DNA of 64,000 bases from SZUA-430 sp040080835 (GCA_040080835.1 JBEBHP010000015.1:1-64000), one strand, 5' to 3'. Positions 43,527 to 51,653 are shown, counted from the stretch's first letter. Numbers and translations: made by a program. Notes: generated from the sequence alone by a model not told the origin.

Positions 43527-45313
43527 AGCCTGATTTCTCCTGCGTTGATGCGGGCCACGATGTCCTGCGTCAGCGGCACGTACTGGCTTGTGACTGGATC
43601 CAGGAAGTACATCGGGTCCTTGACGCTGGCCGGATCGTAGCTTTCCTTCACAAGTTCGACCTTGCGGTGCTTGAACGTGCCCGTCACTTCGATTTCACCC
43701 TGGAGACGGACGAAGATCGGTCGCGCATAGGCTGGAAGGTTCCTGTCGAGATGCGACTTGAACTCTGCAAGATTGAGGCTGGACTCCGTCACCAGCGACA
43801 CCATCCCTGCGCGTCCATCTGTGCCGGGCACCTTGACGCCATAGACGTTTGCTTCCCTGACGCCCGGGAACACCGAGATGGCTTCGGCCACTTCGCTGGT
43901 GGCTACGTTTTCGCCTTTCCAGCGGAAAGTGTCGCCGATCCGGTCGACGAAATAGAAATAACCGTCGTTGTCGCGCTTCAGCAAGTCACCGGTTCGAAAC
44001 CAGGCGTCACCCGGTTCGAACACATTGCGCAGGATCTTCTTTTCAGTATCGGTGCCTTTCGAATAGCCCTCGAAGCGGCCGCGTTCCTCATCGATCTTGC
44101 CGATCGCCTCACCCACTTCATCGTTTTTGCATTCCATGCAGAAGCCGCTGGTGTTGCGTACCGGCGTTTCGTGCTCGACATCAAATTGCACGAGCCTGGT
44201 CTGAATCAGGCCGCGCATATAGCCGGGAACGCGCCCGACTGCGCCGACCTTTCCATCGGCATTCACGAGCGCGACGTTGCCTTCCGTCGCGCCATAGAAC
44301 TCTATCACCCATGGAATGGAAAATCGCTTCTGGAATGCAGGCCAGATCTCGGGCCGCAGTCCGTTACCCATCACCACGCGAAGCTTGTGCTTGCGCTCGA
44401 GTGGATGCGGTGGCGCGTTCAGCAGGTACCGGCAGAGCTCACCGATATACTGGAACTGCGTGGCCTCGTATTTCGCACAGTCATCCCAGAACTGGGTTGT
44501 CGAGAACTTGCGCTTCAGGATCATCGAACCGCCAACCGTCAGCACCGAACCGATTGCACACACGCCACCTGCCGAGTGGTACAGGGGCAGGACAACATAC
44601 ATGCGGTCGGCAGCTGTCGACTGCATGGCGATCGAGAACGAATGCATCATCGTCTGGATCCGCTGATGGCTCATGTTGGCGGCCTTGGGCAGTCCAGTCG
44701 TTCCGGACGTGTAGATGTAGAAGCACTTGTCGGATGCCGTCATGCCCTTGCGCACATCCGCCGGGAGCGGATCTGGTGATTGCTTTGCCAGCATCTGGTC
44801 CAGGTCGTTTGCGCCCTGCACCACGCCGCCTGTCGCCCAAACCGTGAGCTTTTCCTGCATGTCGTCTGTTGCTGAAGAGAAATTGTCGGCAAGCTCGGTG
44901 CCGAGCACGATATTCCTTGCGCCGCAAATCGCCAGGCTGTGCGCCAGCGCGCGCTCGCGCAGGTTGGTGTTGATGAGAGCGACGGTCACACCGATCTTGA
45001 CCAGACCACCCCAGGCAAAGAGAAACTCGGGACGGTTCTCCATCAGCAGCGCGAGGGAGTCGCCGCGTCCGAGTCCAAGTGACTGTGCCCATCGTGCATA
45101 GCGGTTCGCGTTGGCGTCGTATTCCCGGTAGGTGTAGCTCTTGCCCTCGAACAGGATTGCCGTGCTGTCAGGCCTTGTTCTGGCCCAGTGCTCGATTATG
45201 TCGGCCACGGTGTGCGGGGAGTTGGGTTTGATCTTGCCGACCCGGCGGATGAGCCCGGCTACATTTCTGACCAAACGTACTTCGCGGAAAATTTTGCGGA
45301 TCAAGCCTGCCAA
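43523..45313 (-). CDS. Long-chain acyl-CoA synthetase, FATP/VLACS type
   Basis: 596 residues. AMP-binding motif YIYTSGTTGLPKAANMSHQR, then VIEFYGATEGNVALVN, DAWFRTGDLLKRDNDGYFYFVDRIGDTFRWKGENVAT and the C-terminal FKHRKVELVKE. The FATP branch activates long or very-long-chain fatty acids, sometimes coupled to uptake at the inner membrane. The basic N-terminus (IRKIFREVRLVRNVAGLIRR) could be a membrane-binding helix. Confidence 0.93.
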   Translation of the reverse strand: MAGLIRKIFREVRLVRNVAGLIRRVGKIKPNSPHTVADIIEHWARTRPDSTAILFEGKSYTYREYDANANRYARWAQSLGLGRGDSLALLMENRPEFLFAWGGLVKIGVTVALINTNLRERALAHSLAICGARNIVLGTELADNFSSATDDMQEKLTVWATGGVVQGANDLDQMLAKQSPDPLPADVRKGMTASDKCFYIYTSGTTGLPKAANMSHQRIQTMMHSFSIAMQSTAADRMYVVLPLYHSAGGVCAIGSVLTVGGSMILKRKFSTTQFWDDCAKYEATQFQYIGELCRYLLNAPPHPLERKHKLRVVMGNGLRPEIWPAFQKRFSIPWVIEFYGATEGNVALVNADGKVGAVGRVPGYMRGLIQTRLVQFDVEHETPVRNTSGFCMECKNDEVGEAIGKIDEERGRFEGYSKGTDTEKKILRNVFEPGDAWFRTGDLLKRDNDGYFYFVDRIGDTFRWKGENVATSEVAEAISVFPGVREANVYGVKVPGTDGRAGMVSLVTESSLNLAEFKSHLDRNLPAYARPIFVRLQGEIEVTGTFKHRKVELVKESYDPASVKDPMYFLDPVTSQYVPLTQDIVARINAGEIRL

Positions 45314-45375
45314 GAAAATCTCTCTGTTGGTTTTGTCTGTTCGCTGATAAAGCGAATTAGGGGGACAACCGGCAG

Positions 45376-45426
45376 ATGGTCAAGGCGGCAAACAGGCGGT
45401 CATGGGAAATCAAACCACCGAGATAG
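45376..45426 (+). CDS. Possible 16-codon leader peptide before tusA
   Basis: An ATG with a strong AGGGGGAC ribosome site opens a 16-codon frame (MVKAANRRSWEIKPPR) that ends inside the start of the TusA-like gene. The TusA ATG at 45402 has only a weak site, so translation may be coupled. Could also be chance. Confidence 0.3.
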   Translation: MVKAANRRSWEIKPPR

Positions 45427-45683
45427 CCTGGGCACAGGCGGAGCAGCTTGACCTCAGCGGCCTGAAATGTCCGATGCCGGTGCTGATGACCGGCAGGGTG
45501 CTGCGGCGCATCAACCCCGGCGATGCCGTGGCAGTAACCGTCACGGATGCAATGGCGCCGCTGGATTTGCGGCACCTGTGCCAAAGAGACGGTCACGTTA
45601 TTCTGGATGAGACCCAAAATGAAAACGGGGCCCGGCGGTTTCTGATCCGCAGCGGGCCCCGTCTGACAAGGACAGTTGTCTGA
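45402..45683 (+). CDS. TusA-family sulfur carrier protein
   Basis: 93 residues. The active-site region LDLSGLKCPMPVLMTGRVL contains the CPxP motif with Cys23, the persulfide-carrying residue of TusA/SirA proteins. TusA relays sulfur for tRNA thiolation and other pathways in the cytoplasm. No other tus genes are near, so it may be one of the many TusA-like paralogues. A perfect 10-bp stem (45625-45662) lies inside the end of the coding region. Confidence 0.9.
   Translation: MGNQTTEIAWAQAEQLDLSGLKCPMPVLMTGRVLRRINPGDAVAVTVTDAMAPLDLRHLCQRDGHVILDETQNENGARRFLIRSGPRLTRTVV
45625..45662 (+). terminator. Strong stem-loop in the 3' end of tusA
   Basis: ACGGGGCCCG (45625-45634) pairs with CGGGCCCCGT (45653-45662). 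There is no T-run after it, so intrinsic termination is doubtful; it may stabilise the mRNA or be coincidental to coding. Confidence 0.35.
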
Positions 45684-45690
45684 CCGGGCG

Positions 45691-45774
45691 TTAGCCCAGC
45701 GAGAAGATCGAAAGCGCGAAAACGCTTGTGATCACGATGGCGGACAACTGGATTACGAATGTAAGAGCGGTCAT
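45691..45774 (-). CDS. Small membrane peptide B (27 aa)
   Basis: Reading the minus strand from ATG 45774, a frame of 27 codons starts MTALTFVIQL, continues SAIVITSVFALSIFSLG and ends TAA at 45691. Nearly the whole peptide is one hydrophobic segment. The ATG is preceded by AAAGGAATACCC, a good ribosome site. It shares the SAIVI core and layout with the peptide at 45943-46038, from which it is separated by the 37-bp tandem repeats. Its stop lies 7 nt from the convergent tusA stop. No known family is recognised; function unknown. Confidence 0.55.
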   Translation of the reverse strand: MTALTFVIQLSAIVITSVFALSIFSLG

Positions 45775-45790
45775 TGGGTATTCCTTTTTC

Positions 45791-45938
45791 TTCTCAAGGT
45801 CTGGGGTCGGAAAGAGTTTCGGGTTTCTTCTCAAGGTCTGGGGTCGGAAAGAGTTTCGGGTTTCTTCTCAAGGTCTGGGGTCGGAAAGAGTTTCGGGTTT
45901 CTTCTCAAGGTCTGGGGTCGGAAAGGGTTTCGGGCGGA
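45791..45938 (+). repeat. 37-bp tandem repeat, four copies
   Basis: Copies start at 45791, 45828, 45865 and 45902, each beginning TTCTCAAGGTCTGGGGTCGG and continuing AAAGAGTTTCGGG; the last has one change (AAAGGG) and a divergent end. The period is not a multiple of three, so the plus-strand ORFs through it are artefacts. It lies between two related small-peptide genes, in the minus-strand leader of the second. Confidence 0.97.
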
Positions 45939-45942
45939 GCTG

Positions 45943-46038
45943 TCAAGCGTTGCCAAGGACGGGAGCTGCCACGGCGAGCATCGTGTAAACGGCAATCACA
46001 ATTGCGGACCACTCGATCATCACGGTCATCATTCTCAT
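45943..46038 (-). CDS. Small membrane peptide A (31 aa)
   Basis: A minus-strand frame from ATG 46038 to TGA 45943 starts MRMMTVMIEW, then has a hydrophobic run SAIVIAVYTMLAVAAPVL. AAGGAG lies eight bases before the ATG, one of the best ribosome sites in the window, which argues that it is translated. It resembles peptide B downstream (hydrophobic, SAIVI core), so the pair look like duplicated genes. A single transmembrane helix is predicted. The operator-like palindrome at 46104-46127 lies in its promoter region, shared with the tetR gene. Confidence 0.6.
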   Translation of the reverse strand: MRMMTVMIEWSAIVIAVYTMLAVAAPVLGNA

Positions 46039-46103
46039 GGAAGTCTCTCCTTCGGTTCGGGCTTGCCTTGGTCGGCGCTGGCCCGCTTTTCTTGCTGCGA
46101 TAA

Positions 46104-46127
46104 CTAGTATGTAGTTTGCAATACTAG
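46104..46127. promoter_or_regulatory. Operator-like palindrome upstream of the small peptides and tetR
   Basis: CTAGTAT (46104-46110) is mirrored by ATACTAG (46121-46127) across a 10-nt spacer. It lies in the divergent region between small peptide A and tetR, near AT-rich promoter-like sequence. A TetR-type dimer is a natural candidate. Confidence 0.5.
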
Positions 46128-46275
46128 GAAATCAACTGCACTGCTTGCATGATAGGTCTGCGGCCCACGCATGTCAGAATTCCGCCACAAAAATACCTAA
46201 CGTTATCAATGCGTTAGCTAAACACTCGAATTATTCAGTTGTTAATCTTGTTCACGAGACCGCGACATTATATTT

Positions 46276-46293
46276 AATGACCAGTCAGTTATT
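46276..46293. promoter_or_regulatory. Probable TetR operator before the exporter operon
   Basis: AATGACCAGTCAGTTATT, an imperfect dyad around TGACC/AGTCA, is 9 nt upstream of the tetR ATG and overlaps the AT-rich TATATTTAATG region. The position fits autoregulation of the tetR-hlyD-ABC operon. Confidence 0.5.
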
Positions 46294-46302
46294 AGTGAGC
46301 CC

Positions 46303-46944
46303 ATGAATCAGATCCAGCGATCCCAACGATGGCAAAGACGCAAGGACGCTCGCCCGGCAGAGGTGCTGGACGCGGCGCTAGCAGAGTTTTTCGAGAAAGG
46401 ATTTGAAGCCGCCCGCCTGGAAGATATCGCGACCAGGGCGGGGGTGAGCAAAGGCACGATCTACCTCTATTTCCACAGCAAGGAAGACGTGTTCGAAGCG
46501 CTGGTCAAAAGCATCCCCCAGCCCAATATCGAACTGCTGCAGCAAGCCGCCGAAGACGCCACCATCCCGCCCGACATCCAGCTCAGGCGCTTCCTGCAGA
46601 TCATCGGAGGCTTCATCCGTGATGAACGGATGGCGAAGTTTCCCCGCCTGCTGATCGGTGAAGCCGGCCGATTTCCCCACCTGGCTGACATCTACCGCAG
46701 GGAGGTCATCTCGCGGGCTGCAGGTATCCTGACATCGGTCATCGAACGAGGCGTGGATGCGGGCCTGTTCCGTCCCGTGAACCCGGGGCTGGCAGCTTAT
46801 GCCGCCGTGTCTCCGTTACTGTTCGTACCCATCTGGCGAACCACGTTTGAAAGAAGCCACGACGAGCAGCTTGATGCCGAGGCCTTCGTCAACCAGCACA
46901 TCGATACGTTCCTGCGGGGCATCGCACCGGAGGCAAGGCCATGA
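46303..46944 (+). CDS. TetR-family transcriptional regulator
   Basis: 213 residues. The N-terminal helix-turn-helix is EVLDAALAEFFEKGFEAARL, then IATRAGVSKGTIYLYFHSKEDVF, a textbook TetR DNA-binding domain. The C-terminal ligand domain resembles that of TetR proteins linked to HlyD/ABC-2 exporters (CecR/YbiH type in E. coli). First gene of an operon: the membrane-fusion gene overlaps its stop by 4 nt. Likely represses this operon until a toxic ligand binds. Confidence 0.93.
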   Translation: MNQIQRSQRWQRRKDARPAEVLDAALAEFFEKGFEAARLEDIATRAGVSKGTIYLYFHSKEDVFEALVKSIPQPNIELLQQAAEDATIPPDIQLRRFLQIIGGFIRDERMAKFPRLLIGEAGRFPHLADIYRREVISRAAGILTSVIERGVDAGLFRPVNPGLAAYAAVSPLLFVPIWRTTFERSHDEQLDAEAFVNQHIDTFLRGIAPEARP

Positions 46945-47885
46945 AGAATATTGTCCTGGCAGTCCTTCTTGCCCTGCCCTTCCTTACAGGATGCGGTGCA
47001 GAGCGTGAGCGTGTCGCCAACGGCTATGTCGAGGGTGACTATGTTTTTGTGGCCGCGCCGGAGGGTGGCTGGCTGACAGAGCTTCTGGTGTCGCGCGGCA
47101 AGACGATCAAGGCTGGCGAACCACTGTTCACGCTTGATGCCGAGACACAGATTGCCCAGCGCGATCAGGCACTGGCAGGACTCGCCCAGGCAAAGGCGCA
47201 ACTGGCCAATGTGCAGAAGGGACGCAGACCCGATGAAATCGCGGCGCTCGAGGCCGCGGTGGCGCAGGCACAAGCCAGCGCCAAGCTGGCGGAAGCGGAA
47301 TATGTTCGCGCCCGCGACTTGAAGTCCCGCGAATTTGTCTCGCAAAGTTTCCTGGACGCGCGGCGCGCGCAACGCGACAGCGCCGTGCAGCAGCTGAAAC
47401 AGGCGCAAGCCAATCTCTCACTTGCAGGCAAAGGCGCGCGCGATGACGAGATCGCGGCTGCGCGTGCTGGGGTCGCCGCCGCAAACGCCGCGCTGCAACG
47501 TGCGGAATATGCCCTCAGCCAGCGCAGAATTGTTTCCAGGGTGGATGGTCGCGTGCAGGATACGCTTCGGAGCGCCGGCGAATTTGTTCCGCCCGGAGGG
47601 GCAATCGTTCAGATTCTGCCTCCAAACAACGTCCATTTGCGCTTCTTTGTGCCGGAATCCCTGCGTGCCAAAATCAAGGTGGGTGCCATTGTCGGCGTCA
47701 GTTGTGACGGCTGCGGTGACAGCCTGAATGCGCGCATTGTTTTCCTGTCGACCACCGCCGAATACACGCCACCCGTCATCTACAGCATCGGCTCGCGTGA
47801 AAAGCTCGTCTGGATGGTAGAGGCTATTCCCGAGAAAGGGACCTATTTAAGTCCCGGGCAGCCGGTGGATGTGGTGCTGCCGTGA
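46941..47885 (+). CDS. HlyD-family membrane-fusion lipoprotein (YbhG-like)
   Basis: 314 residues. A lipoprotein signal MKNIVLAVLLALPFLTGC anchors it. The lipoyl-like half-motifs (VAAPEGGWLTELLVSRGKTIKAGEPLF and VDGRVQDTLRSAGEFVPPGGAIVQI) flank a long alpha-helical hairpin rich in Ala/Gln (about 70-190), the coiled coil that reaches an outer-membrane channel. Couples the inner-membrane ABC transporter encoded by the next two genes to export. Confidence 0.93.
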   Translation: MKNIVLAVLLALPFLTGCGAERERVANGYVEGDYVFVAAPEGGWLTELLVSRGKTIKAGEPLFTLDAETQIAQRDQALAGLAQAKAQLANVQKGRRPDEIAALEAAVAQAQASAKLAEAEYVRARDLKSREFVSQSFLDARRAQRDSAVQQLKQAQANLSLAGKGARDDEIAAARAGVAAANAALQRAEYALSQRRIVSRVDGRVQDTLRSAGEFVPPGGAIVQILPPNNVHLRFFVPESLRAKIKVGAIVGVSCDGCGDSLNARIVFLSTTAEYTPPVIYSIGSREKLVWMVEAIPEKGTYLSPGQPVDVVLP

Positions 47886-48817
47886 GCGATGCGCTCGTCA
47901 TTGATGTCAGCGGGCTCAGCAAGAGCTTTGGCGGGCGGAAAGTGGTCGACAATTTCGCGATCCAGGTGCCGCGCGGTCAAGTCTGGGGCTTTCTCGGACC
48001 CAATGGCAGCGGCAAGACTACCACCATCCGGATGTTGTGCGGGCTGCTGGTTCCTGACAGCGGCACCGGCAAGTGCCTTGGATATGACATTCGCAGCGAA
48101 AGCGAGATGATCAAGCGGAACGTGGGCTACATGACCCAGAAGTTCTCATTCTATGAAGACCTTTCGATCCGCGAGAATCTGGATTTTGTGGCGCGGGTCT
48201 ATGAGATGCCGGACCGGGTCGAGGCCGTTGCCCATGCCATCGACCGCCTGGGGCTGACGAAACGCCAGACCCAGCTCGCCGGACAACTGTCCGGGGGCTG
48301 GAAACAGCGGCTGGCGCTTGCCGCCTGCATCCTGCACAAACCAAAACTGTTGCTGCTGGACGAGCCAACGGCTGGGGTGGACCCACAGGCGCGACGCGAA
48401 TTCTGGGACGAGATTCACGAACTGGCTGGCCAGGGCCTGACCGTTCTGGTGTCCACGCATTACATGGACGAAGCAGAACGCTGCGACCGCATCGTCTATC
48501 TGGCTTATGGGACCGTGCTTGCGCGCGGAACCGTGAACGAAGTTATTGCAAACTCGAACCTGTATACCTGGATCGTCACTGGTGAAGACGTGCGCGCGCT
48601 TGGCCGCGACCTGCAAGTCGCTGCGGGTATAGACCAGGTATCGGTTTTTGGCACCACGCTTCACGTGAGCAGCCACGATCCGGTCGAGCTGGAGCATGCC
48701 ATCAGCCTCTTTCGACAGCGGCCCGGCTTTGTGTGGAAGCTGTCTGCGCCGAGTCTTGAAGATGTTTTCATTCAACTGATGGCGCCTTATCGCGACCAGA
48801 CGAACGGGAAGCACTGA
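47882..48817 (+). CDS. ABC transporter ATP-binding protein (ABC-2 exporter)
   Basis: 311 residues, GTG start overlapping the previous stop. Walker A GPNGSGKTTT, signature LSGGWKQRLALA, Walker B LLLLDEPTAGVDPQARREFW and H-loop STHYMDE. It has a single nucleotide-binding domain, unlike E. coli YbhF, which has two. Energises the permease encoded next. Confidence 0.94.
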   Translation: MSDALVIDVSGLSKSFGGRKVVDNFAIQVPRGQVWGFLGPNGSGKTTTIRMLCGLLVPDSGTGKCLGYDIRSESEMIKRNVGYMTQKFSFYEDLSIRENLDFVARVYEMPDRVEAVAHAIDRLGLTKRQTQLAGQLSGGWKQRLALAACILHKPKLLLLDEPTAGVDPQARREFWDEIHELAGQGLTVLVSTHYMDEAERCDRIVYLAYGTVLARGTVNEVIANSNLYTWIVTGEDVRALGRDLQVAAGIDQVSVFGTTLHVSSHDPVELEHAISLFRQRPGFVWKLSAPSLEDVFIQLMAPYRDQTNGKH

Positions 48818-49947
48818 TGGCCAGGCTCTCCCTTGCCCGGGTTGTCGCCGTGTTCCTCAAGGAACTCGTGCAGATGCGCCGTGACCGGTTGACCTTTGCG
48901 ATGATCCTCGGCATTCCGGTGATGCAGCTCATTCTCTTCGGCTTTGCGATCAACAGTGACCCGAAGCATCTGCCAACCGCACTCAATATCCAGGACCCGT
49001 CCGTGTTCTCGCGGCGCATCGTGCAGGCTTTCGAGAACACCGGCTATTTCAGCATTGATGCGCTGACGAGCAGCGAGCACGAAGCCGACGCGCTGCTTCA
49101 GAGCGGCAAGGTTGCTTTCGTCATCACCATTCCGCCTGACTTCTCGCGCAAGCTCCTGCGCGGGGACACACCGCAGATGCTGATCGATGCAGATGCGAGC
49201 GATCCAGCCGCCGCGGCGAATGCGATGGCGGCGGCGAGCCTTATCCCGTCGGCGACCTTTGCGCGGGACCTGCCGGGTGGCGTGTCCACCACGACGGCGC
49301 GGCCGCTGTTCGATGTGGTCGTGCACCGGCGCTATAATCCGGAAGGCATCTCGTCCTACAACGTCGTGCCGGGTTTGATCGGCGTGATCCTGACGATGAC
49401 GATGGTGCTGATCACGGCACTTGCCGTCACACGCGAGTTCGAGCGCGGGACGATGGAAAACCTGATGGCGATGCCGCTACAGCCTTCCGAGGTGATGGCG
49501 GGCAAGATCCTGCCCTACATCATCGTGGGGTACATCCAGGTCACTGTCGTGCTGATCGCGGCGCTTGTTCTGTTCAAGGTGCCGATGCTGGGATCGTATT
49601 TGGACCTGTCTGTTGCGCTGGCGATATTCATCGCGGCGAATTTGTCGGTGGGCTTCACGATCTCGACCGTGGCGCAGAACCAGCTGCAGGCTATGCAGAT
49701 GACCTTCTTCTTCTTCCTGCCGTCGATCCTGCTTTCCGGCTTCATGTTTCCCTTTCGCGGCATGCCGGAATGGGCGCAGTGGATCGGGCAAGTCCTACCC
49801 AACACCCATTTCATGCGCATCGTGCGAGGGATCATGCTGAAGGGCAGCGGGCTGGTGGATCTGTTTGGCGATGTGTGGCCGCTGCTGGCGTTCATGCTGG
49901 GGGCCATCACGATTGCGCTGATGCGGTATCGGCGGACGCTGGATTAG
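48817..49947 (+). CDS. ABC-2 type transporter permease (YbhR/YbhS-like)
   Basis: 376 residues. One N-terminal membrane segment (MILGIPVMQLILFGFAI), a large periplasmic loop (about 45-170) and five C-terminal segments, with REFERGTMENLMAMPL, the coupling-helix region typical of ABC-2 permeases. Only one permease gene is present where E. coli has two, so it would work as a homodimer. Its ATG overlaps the ATPase stop by one base. Probably exports drugs or another toxic compound. Confidence 0.93.
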   Translation: MARLSLARVVAVFLKELVQMRRDRLTFAMILGIPVMQLILFGFAINSDPKHLPTALNIQDPSVFSRRIVQAFENTGYFSIDALTSSEHEADALLQSGKVAFVITIPPDFSRKLLRGDTPQMLIDADASDPAAAANAMAAASLIPSATFARDLPGGVSTTTARPLFDVVVHRRYNPEGISSYNVVPGLIGVILTMTMVLITALAVTREFERGTMENLMAMPLQPSEVMAGKILPYIIVGYIQVTVVLIAALVLFKVPMLGSYLDLSVALAIFIAANLSVGFTISTVAQNQLQAMQMTFFFFLPSILLSGFMFPFRGMPEWAQWIGQVLPNTHFMRIVRGIMLKGSGLVDLFGDVWPLLAFMLGAITIALMRYRRTLD

Positions 49948-49969
49948 AGGCGGCGCTTGCATTCCTCAC

Positions 49970-50033
49970 ATCTCCCTCACGGAGTGAGGGAGTACCTGCG
50001 CACCGAAGGTGCTGCAGGGGAGGGCGTACCGAC
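49970..50033 (+). repeat. Left inverted repeat of the DUF559 unit
   Basis: Runs from CTCCCTCACGGAGTGAGGGA to GGGGAGGGCGTACCGAC and matches the reverse complement of 50499-50565 with few mismatches. It contains its own hairpins: CCCTCAC-GGA-GTGAGGG and GCACC-gaa-GGTGC. Confidence 0.92.
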
Positions 50034-50102
50034 CCCCGCCGCGAAACACCTTGTTACAATTTCAAGATTTCAATTCTCCACGCGGTGCAACAGCATGCGC
50101 GC

Positions 50103-50477
50103 ATGAACACATTGTCTCCTCAGCAGTATGCGCGTCATCTGCGCCAGAACATGAACAAGGCGGAGGTGCTGCTTTGGCTTCAGCTGAGGCGACGGAACCT
50201 CAAAGGGCTGACGTTCCGTCGACAGTACCCCATCGGTCCCTACTTCGCAGATTTCGCCTGCCCGCTGTTTCGCCTCACGGTCGAAGTGGACGGCGCGTCA
50301 CATTGGACTGACGAAGGCTTGGCCTATGACCGAATGCGCAGGAAGCATATCGAAAGCGAAGGCTGGCGCGAGGTTCGCGTCTCGAATGGCGACATCTACA
50401 TGAACATGGAGAGCGTGCTGGAGGTCATCGCGAGCGCTGCGACGGAAGTAAAGCCGCCGGCGTTTCGTCGTGAATGA
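50103..50477 (+). CDS. DUF559-family protein (PD-(D/E)XK endonuclease-like)
   Basis: 124 residues from ATG 50103 (MNTLSPQQYARHLRQNMNKA). Motifs: NKAEVLLWLQLR (Glu), LTFRRQYPIGPYFADFACP (Asp) and LTVEVDGASHW (ExD in the third strand), the layout of very-short-patch-repair-like PD-(D/E)XK nucleases. From memory, DUF559 genes are common, isolated and of unproven function. This one stands alone between long inverted repeats, as a self-contained unit of about 600 bp. Confidence 0.9.
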   Translation: MNTLSPQQYARHLRQNMNKAEVLLWLQLRRRNLKGLTFRRQYPIGPYFADFACPLFRLTVEVDGASHWTDEGLAYDRMRRKHIESEGWREVRVSNGDIYMNMESVLEVIASAATEVKPPAFRRE

Positions 50478-50498
50478 GATCGTTGGGTGGTTGTCCGG

Positions 50499-50565
50499 AT
50501 CGGTGGGCACGCCCTCCCCTGCAGCACCTACGGTGCGCAGGTACTCCCTCACTCCGTGAGTGAGA
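50499..50565 (-). repeat. Right inverted repeat of the DUF559 unit
   Basis: Reverse complement of 49970-50033 (ATCGGTGGGCACGCCCTCCC to CACTCCGTGAGTGAG). Differences are a handful of substitutions. Confidence 0.92.
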
Positions 50566-50761
50566 CTATGAAGTAAGCCTGCTCTTCACGTGAGTGAGGA
50601 GGTGGCTGGACGCTGGATTAACCAAAGATTCACCACGTTTGCTGACCGAATCCGCACAATCGCTGGACGGTTGCACTTTGAATTAAAATTGTCTTCACTT
50701 TTGAACTTGATGGGAACAGGAGGCTGGCACTCTGGAGGCTGTCCAACAGAAGGAGCTGTCC

Positions 50762-50827
50762 ATGCGTCGCTATTCACCCGTTGCCGCCACTTCGCTCAAA
50801 GCCATTGCCTTGAGCGCTGGCGGCTAG
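50762..50827 (+). CDS. Possible 21-codon leader peptide before a CHAP lipoprotein
   Basis: ATG preceded by AGAAGGAGCTGTCC, an excellent ribosome site, opens a 21-codon frame (MRRYSPVAATSLKAIALSA...) that ends TAG at 50827. The lipoprotein coding region probably starts 18 nt later at TTG 50845. It may be a regulatory leader, or the remains of the original N-terminus after a frameshift. Confidence 0.45.
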   Translation: MRRYSPVAATSLKAIALSAGG

Positions 50828-50844
50828 AAATTGGGGTTCGTGCC

Positions 50845-51345
50845 TTGCGCCGACTGATTACACTGACATTGGTGGCTCTTAGCCTCGCCGGTTGTGCGAC
50901 CAGCTTTGACCCGGGTCCGACAAGCCAACGGCCGTCCGGTGTATTTCCCAAGGTGGTGCATGCGGCGCAACCACTGCAGTGCGTCCCGTATGCGCGCTGG
51001 AAGACCGGCGTCACCATTTGGGGTGACGCCTGGAACTGGTGGGAGAAGGCTGTCGGCCGGTTCGACCGATCGTCCGAGCCCGAAGAAGGCTCAGTCCTTG
51101 TGCTCAAGGGTTACGCCGACAACGGCCGCGGCCACGTTGCTGTCGTGCGAAAGGTCATCAACAGCCGTGAGATCGTCGTCGACCATGCGAACTGGCTGAA
51201 CGGCGGCGAAATAAGTCTCGACAGCCCGGTCATGGATGTCTCGGACGACAATGACTGGTCACAAGTCCGGGTCTGGTACACACCCGGCGACCACTACGGA
51301 GGCCGGGTCTATGACGTTCAGGGGTTCATCCTGAGCGACAAGTGA
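50845..51345 (+). CDS. CHAP-domain lipoprotein 1
   Basis: About 166 residues from TTG 50845; the open frame extends to 50590 but only this start gives a clean lipoprotein signal (LRRLITLTLVALSLAGC). The CHAP (Cys/His amidohydrolase/peptidase) core has Cys in LQCVPYARWKTGV, His in RGHVAVVRKVI and Asn in VVDHANWLNGG. Such domains cut peptidoglycan cross-links or amide bonds. It is a twin of the protein at 51654-52391. Confidence 0.8.
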   Translation: MRRLITLTLVALSLAGCATSFDPGPTSQRPSGVFPKVVHAAQPLQCVPYARWKTGVTIWGDAWNWWEKAVGRFDRSSEPEEGSVLVLKGYADNGRGHVAVVRKVINSREIVVDHANWLNGGEISLDSPVMDVSDDNDWSQVRVWYTPGDHYGGRVYDVQGFILSDK

Positions 51346-51653
51346 GCAGCGCTCGATCGGCCAAGGCCGGGATCGCTACATATCGGGAGCTCGCTGATTT
51401 CTGCCCTTTTTTAACCTTTTGCCCACCTGCGACAAACCCTGCAGATATCTGAATGGGCTTGCAACGGCCACCAAATCTTTCGGGCTGTCACAATTTGCGA
51501 TCAATATATGGCGGGCGAACTCAATGGTTAACGCTATATAGAGTACAAATTGTTAACGGTAATATTTCCTTAATTTGACTCCCCCACACTTGAAAGGCAG
51601 GTAGCGACCCCTGAGAGGTGTCCCAGAACCTGGGCAATAGAGGGAGAGTAGGT
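51346..51653. other. AT-rich promoter region with GTTAACG direct repeats
   Basis: About 300 bases upstream of the second CHAP lipoprotein. GTTAACG occurs at 51527 and 51552, 25 bp apart, each followed by a TAT-rich stretch (CTATAT; GTAATAT). TTAATTTGACTC follows (51569-51580), with a GANTC site. It looks like a regulated promoter; no RNA gene is recognised. Confidence 0.45.

Noticed and set aside
45676..46107. Three overlapping plus-strand ORFs with repeated GVGKSFGF/GLGSERVSG segments
   Set aside because: They only translate the 37-bp tandem repeat in three frames; the minus strand carries small ORFs with good ribosome sites instead.
51590..51653. Leader before CHAP lipoprotein 2 with CTGAGA and GAACCTGGGCAAT, recalling a TPP riboswitch
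   Set aside because: The conserved core and spacing of the thi box are absent and the downstream gene is unrelated to thiamine.
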